From positions 372,001 to 436,000 of the forward strand of contig JAKTTT010000014.1 of NCBI GenBank assembly GCA_030581615.1: a DNA stretch of 64,000 nt, written 5' to 3'. Both the position numbers and the translations under genes were made by a program. The stretch comes from Alloascoidea africana. Taxonomy: Eukaryota; Ascomycota; Alloascoideomycetes; Alloascoideales; Alloascoideaceae. Shown here one piece after another: positions 59,646 through 64,000 of the stretch (its first letter is position 1; the number at the start of each line of letters is the position of its first letter). The notes below the pieces were generated by a model. It ran no database searches and was not told the origin of the DNA. It saw nothing but the letters and a program-made list of their open reading frames with translations.

Positions 59646-61541
59646 TGTTTGGAACTTTTGATGATCTTGATATAGAGCACTTTTTGTAAGCCAAGAATAT
59701 ATATAGAAGGAAAAAGAACAGCAACAACAATTGATCGTAAGACCCTTTTTATATGACTTTGAAAAGAAAAGCCAACTCTTTTGACATGCACTGATTTCGA
59801 ACCGTGAGTATGCAGCATGCCCGTTACTTGAAATCCCCCCATTCATGCTCATGTCCATGTCCATGTTTATACTGTAAGGCTGTGGCTGACAATCCTCTAA
59901 CTGTTGGGTAATCTCTTTTACTGCGACAGAATCAACAGATAAAAATAATTTCCACTCCACCTTCAGTACACAAAACAAGCAAAGATCATGGTCAGAAGCG
60001 GATTCTTGAACGTTTGAGACAAATGGATGTATTGTACAAATGGCTAGCTCGTATGGTGCGATTGTATGGATTGAGTATACAATAGCGATTACTTCTAGAA
60101 AAGGGAAGATGGTCCATTGTAGGCCGGACAAACTGTTTGTCTGCTCAAAGCTGATAACATATATACACGTCAAGTTATCTTCTATTATTAATTTCTACAG
60201 AATGCGGATTTTTCACAGTTACACAGCAAAAGTGCAACACTTTCCAAAACGGCAAATGTCAAGATGTTTTGGCAAGTGCTGTTCCCAATTCCAACTCAGC
60301 AAGTTTTTGGATGGACTACAATCACTTGCATTTCGTAAAACAAGTTTTGAGAGCATTAACTAATAGTGCAAGAATAAGCGCCAATTTCCAATGATCTAAA
60401 GATCTTTTTATAGCGGAAAACAACAGCGTGTAGGGTGCCTGGTAGGAACAGAGAACTCCAAAATTCAAGCGTGAAGCACATAGTATCTTGATACGCAGAG
60501 CGTGAAGAACCGAGTCTATGTAATGGCATACCAAAATCCAACGCTTCCTGGAAATCACGGGCATTTCCAGAAAGTTTACCAGGTACAGCATGTTTTTGGA
60601 GATGAATCTAATACGTGGCTTACTCTGGCAATACTAATTCGACTTATCGATGAGTTATCAACAGGCCGCTGTTTTATTTTCAAGTATTCAGAGACAAAAC
60701 CTTCTTCAGCCAAGGCTTCACATCACCATCGAGATTCGCCAATTTTTCATTGGCTGAGCGGTACTGTTTCAAGCTCCACTCTTGTGTTATCTGCTTCTGA
60801 AACTCGATGGGATCGAACTATCTTTTGATTGGAACTTCTGGCCAGTTCAACTCTTCGAACAGACACTTGTGTCCTCCAGTTTGAGATTGACACAAACATG
60901 CCGGCACAGAACCAATCACGCCATGGCAGTGCTGGTTCCCCCAAGGCTTTCTCGAGTGCGCCTGCTCAGTGGGCAATCAATAAAAAGATGATTCTAACAT
61001 TACGGACAGGGCGGTGGACTTCCCAGCAGCAGTCAAAATCGGGCTCATAGTGTGGGGGTCGACCACGTAATTCTGTCCGGACCTATATCCTCTCCAGCGG
61101 ACACATTCACTCTCTCGCAGCCAGACCAGGCCCCAGAGAAGTCCCCCGCGAGCACCCGCGAGAGACCCAGCTGGTCCGGGACAGACACGGAATCGCCCAC
61201 ATTCCAGGCTTTTGAGGCTCGCCGGGCTTCACGTGGCGCGCCCGGACGCGGTGACGTGTGTTCTGAAAAAAACTCGCGCCGGGCTGGAAAGCAGCCAGAG
61301 AGCCCCAGCGTCTCGGCTAGTGCGATCCAGCGCTGCCTCTGTGGAGCCCAGCTTAAGGTCTCGCATTCCTCCTCTTTTTTTCTCTCCCAGTCCCATCACC
61401 AACCCGCCAACCTCGACTCTCCCGGTCTCTCCTTTCGTACCGCCCCAGCATCCTAGATTTATTTCGCCCAGTTCTTCCTCTTCCTCTTTTTCTTGTTTTT
61501 GTTCCCTGTCGCTCGCTCTTTTCCCCTTCAGCATCCTAGAT
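59646..61541. other. 1.9-kb intergenic: divergent promoter of IRC22-like copy B and ELO
   Basis: No convincing gene; the open frames on both strands are random in composition. CACGTG lies at 61230-61235. From about 61365 to 61540 the plus strand is strongly pyrimidine-rich (CT tracts), like the leader of a highly expressed gene. The frame of the elongase stays open through this leader but has no ATG before 61542. Confidence 0.55.
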
Positions 61542-62561
61542 ATGTCCGTCCCCACTGGTAGCTCCACCTCATCCGGGTCGTTTCTGGACTTGGTGTCCTC
61601 GCACCCCATCCCCACCATCGACAGGCCTTTTGGCTTCTACTTGTGGGATCTTTTCGATCTGTTTGTTACCCGTGTCTCAGGTGGGCAATTTGTCCCTTCT
61701 GAGTTTGAGTTTGTCGCGGGCAAGCTGCCTCTTTCAACAACTCTTCCCGTGGTTTTATCAATCATTGTATACTATATCGTTATCTTTGGCGGTAGAGGAG
61801 TAATCAGAACCTTGAATCTCCCTCCCGTCCGTCTTGGTGCTCTTTTCCAAATACATAATGTTGCCCTTACTACTCTCTCTTTCACCCTCTTGGTACTTTT
61901 CATAGAGCAGCTCTTCCCAATCATCTATCGTGAAGGCATTTATTTTGCTATTTGTGACAGCCGCGCTTGGACACAGCCTATTGTCACTCTATACTACCTC
62001 AACTACATTACCAAGTTTGTGGAGCTCATCGATACCGTTTTCCTAGTGCTAAAGCAAAAGAAGTTGACATTCTTGCACACATATCATCATGGCGCAACTG
62101 CCCTTCTTTGCTATACACAACTGGTTGGCAGAACCCCCATCTCATGGGTTGTCATCACTTTGAACTTGTGGGTTCATGTCATCATGTACTTCTACTACTT
62201 CCTTGCTGCTCGTGGAATCAGAGTCTGGTGGAAAGAATGGGTTACCCGATTCCAAATCATCCAGTTTTTGATTGACATAGCCTTTATCTATTTTGCATGC
62301 TGGCAAAAGTTTGCTGTCCTTAAGGCTCCTTGGCTCCCCCACGTTGGCGAATGTGCAGGAGAAAACTTTGCCGCTATTGCCGGAATTAGCATCATCAGCT
62401 CCTATCTCGTCTTGTTCATTGCGTTCTACATCAACGTCTACAAGAAGAAAGTGGTCAGAAGAAAGAGCATCAGCGAGGGTAAGGTGCCTCCTGCCGATGA
62501 CATCACCGCTGTCGCTTCGACTACTGGCTTTAACGCCTATGTGAAATCAAAGAAGATCTAA
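61542..62561 (+). CDS. ELO2: very-long-chain fatty acid elongase (ELO2/ELO3 type)
   Basis: The ER 3-ketoacyl-CoA synthase component that extends C16-C24 acyl-CoA for ceramides. The protein has 339 residues (347 for S. cerevisiae Elo2). It has about seven hydrophobic segments. Signature motifs are KFVELIDTVFLVL, HTYHHGATALLC (catalytic HxxHH) and HVIMYFYYFLAARG. The C-terminus is basic (YKKKVVRRKS) and ends KSKKI, a candidate dilysine ER-retrieval signal. The ATG at 61542 matches the family N-terminus (FxLWDLFD follows at about 37). Elo2 and Elo3 cannot be told apart by eye. Confidence 0.94.
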   Translation: MSVPTGSSTSSGSFLDLVSSHPIPTIDRPFGFYLWDLFDLFVTRVSGGQFVPSEFEFVAGKLPLSTTLPVVLSIIVYYIVIFGGRGVIRTLNLPPVRLGALFQIHNVALTTLSFTLLVLFIEQLFPIIYREGIYFAICDSRAWTQPIVTLYYLNYITKFVELIDTVFLVLKQKKLTFLHTYHHGATALLCYTQLVGRTPISWVVITLNLWVHVIMYFYYFLAARGIRVWWKEWVTRFQIIQFLIDIAFIYFACWQKFAVLKAPWLPHVGECAGENFAAIAGISIISSYLVLFIAFYINVYKKKVVRRKSISEGKVPPADDITAVASTTGFNAYVKSKKI

Positions 62562-63176
62562 AAACATTTCCTTCCCTCCACCCCACTACGGACACTCAAG
62601 ACTTTTCCTGCTCTTATAATTAATATTTTTTTTTTTGTGATGAAATATTGAAGCCTCTTTCTAGTATAACCCCAATTCTCATCATCCAGCAGAAAGACAA
62701 AAAAAGAAAAAAACGACCATCTGCAATTCTTAGAAAATATGATATTGATACTTGTTGCATCCTGGTATGTTACAATGTATCGCCCTATTTATGGCCCTCG
62801 TTTTCTTTTTATTGAATAAGGAAATACAGAGACAAAAGATTGATTTCAAGGTTGTTAAACTAGCGAATTTGCACATGGTATATTTAGAAACCGTGTGGCA
62901 ATACTTTCATAATCAAAAAAAGAGAAAAAAAAAGAATCAACATAGCAATAATAATAGTTTTAATTTAGGAAGATATTGTTAATAGCCATAGAAACATAAT
63001 GACTAACAACGTACAGGATTATCAAACATATTTGTAAATACTATTGCGATACCTCTAGACTCCTCGTTTAAAGTAGAGGATTGCCATTGCAATCGACTAG
63101 CGTACCCAGATTAAACTTCAGAGTGCAAATTTTGAACAAGACTGAGTGTGATCAGTCCAAACAATCTCGGTTGATT
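62562..63176. other. convergent gap ELO / SHU2
   Basis: 615 AT-rich bases with a poly-T run (about 62629) and poly-A runs (about 62700 and 62920). No gene seen; the 76-codon open frame at 62752 starts with TTG and is Lys/Asn-rich at its end. Confidence 0.6.
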
Positions 63177-63911
63177 TCATTCCTCTGGCAATTTTGTCAA
63201 CGCTTCGGAGTAATATTGAAATAGGTAAGCCGCCATTACATGAACGCAGACAGGAACAGGATCAACCTTGACTACACCTCTTCCCTTACCTCCAAATGTA
63301 CAAGGCTCGTTCAAATGTTCATTTTGAGCATCACAAACTGATTTTGACGAGGCGTATAATTGTACTTGAAAGTCGTCGCATTGACAGCACCATGTATTCA
63401 GATCCACAAGATATTCCATCTTGATCGATGATGCTTTTTTATTAGAAATAGATCGCGACCCACTAGAAATCACTTTCCGTTTTTTCTTCTTGTTTGCACT
63501 CCCTGTTGTAACCTCCTCCGTTATAGTATCGGAGTGATACTGTGAAATATCAGATACCAGATACATTTGCGAATATGGCCGGAACAATACCTTCTGCAAT
63601 TCACATCCATCCTTTGTCGATAGCTCCAGATTATTGTGAGTCTCAAATGGGAACTCTCGCACTAGGTCCGCCTCCACCATTAAAAGAGAAGTGAAAAAAA
63701 CATTTGGAAACATCATTGTCAGAACTAGACTGACCTGTTCATCCACTCCAACCTTGTCATTTCTTTTACCGTATCCGTATTCCTCTTGGTTTTCCTCCGT
63801 GGATGGCTCTAGCGAAATAGCTGACGCGTCTAGATCTTTTCCTTGCTCATGCAACTGGAATAAACCCGATAAGAGGGAATCAATAAGCCTACCAAAACTG
63901 TAATTGTTCAT
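63177..63911 (-). CDS. SHU2: SHU2-like SWIM-domain protein of homologous recombination
   Basis: Shu2 is part of the Shu complex, which helps Rad51 filament assembly and error-free bypass. The protein has 244 residues (223 in S. cerevisiae). The C-terminal SWIM zinc-binding motif is visible: C-Q-C in TWCCQCDDFQ (about 177), then C-x-H-x-x-A in VPVCVHVMAAYL (about 225). A KKKKRK basic patch lies near 143. The N-terminal MNNYSFGRLIDSLLSGLFQ is helical. Overall similarity to Shu2 is weak outside the SWIM motif, so the name rests on motif, size and architecture. The ATG at 63911 is the first in the frame; the 89 bases beyond show nothing. Confidence 0.78.
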   Translation of the reverse strand: MNNYSFGRLIDSLLSGLFQLHEQGKDLDASAISLEPSTEENQEEYGYGKRNDKVGVDEQVSLVLTMMFPNVFFTSLLMVEADLVREFPFETHNNLELSTKDGCELQKVLFRPYSQMYLVSDISQYHSDTITEEVTTGSANKKKKRKVISSGSRSISNKKASSIKMEYLVDLNTWCCQCDDFQVQLYASSKSVCDAQNEHLNEPCTFGGKGRGVVKVDPVPVCVHVMAAYLFQYYSEALTKLPEE

Positions 63912-64000
63912 TAGATCAAAGTCATTTCTAGTATTGGCATTTTTCTTCCCGCTATGGCAATGTTGTGGTGGCAGTAGTCTAATTGATTCTGTGTGATGAT
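63912..64000. other. upstream of SHU2 to window end
   Basis: 89 bases; nothing recognised. Confidence 0.5.

Noticed and set aside
60502-60828. Open frames of about 90-110 codons on both strands in the ELO upstream region
   Set aside because: They overlap each other on opposite strands, have no motif and look random.
61212-61541. 110-codon N-terminal extension of the elongase
   Set aside because: It starts with a non-ATG codon, is Ser/Pro-rich from a CT tract and has no match to elongase N-termini.

Overview
This window is nuclear DNA of a budding yeast (Saccharomycotina). The evidence is recognisable yeast genes: KIN1/2, RRP5, VAC7, ZDS1/2, SCS7, LEU4, DIT1, SHU2, an ELO elongase and HPM1. 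Introns are short (about 55-93 nt, with two near 240 nt) and carry CTAAC-type branch sites. CTG falls on conserved leucines in the SCS7 and TMA29 products, which argues for the standard genetic code. The species is not determined. I count at least 21 introns in 13 of about 30 genes, far more than in Saccharomyces, so an intron-richer lineage is likely. I saw no tRNA, rRNA, CRISPR array, transposon or virus-like element.

Layout. 0-5 kb: a KIN1/2 polarity kinase running off the left edge, divergent from a TMA29-type dehydrogenase. 5.6-10.2 kb: a 77-residue cysteine-rich metallothionein-like protein, a four-exon DIT1 (spore wall dityrosine) and ERG25 (sterol C4 demethylation). 10.8-16.4 kb: RPS8 with a predicted 5'UTR intron, a HAD phosphatase with two 23-nt exons, PRPP synthetase and an unknown two-membrane-span protein. 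16.5-24.1 kb: RRP5, MXR1 and HPM1, all on the minus strand. 24.5-32.2 kb: VAC7, a possible tiny membrane protein, a CYP504-like P450 that has lost its haem-binding loop, and a DAL5-type transporter. 32.2-34.6 kb has no recognisable gene. 34.6-41.5 kb: a degenerate mitochondrial DEAD-box-like protein, a doubtful small gene, an amino-acid permease and a phosphoglycerate mutase. 41.7-50.3 kb: a TGL4-type lipase, ZDS1/2 and SCS7. 51.7-56.1 kb: LEU4 with Gcn4 and Leu3 sites, an AMMECR1 protein and a secreted double-psi beta-barrel protein. 56.4-64 kb: two neighbouring IRC22/TRAP-alpha-like genes, a fatty acid elongase and SHU2.

Several genes belong to membrane-lipid metabolism (ERG25, SCS7, ELO, TGL4) or to the ER and vacuole (IRC22-like pair, VAC7), but neighbours are mostly unrelated, as usual in yeast. 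The items most worth a second look are the haem-less P450-like protein, the DEAC-box pseudo-helicase, the tandem IRC22-like pair (one with a GC-AG intron and a 60-nt stop-free intron), the double-CxC metallothionein-like protein, and the altered active-site residues of the phosphoglycerate mutase. All intron boundaries were inferred by eye from splice motifs, reading phase and fit to the protein family; none has transcript support here.
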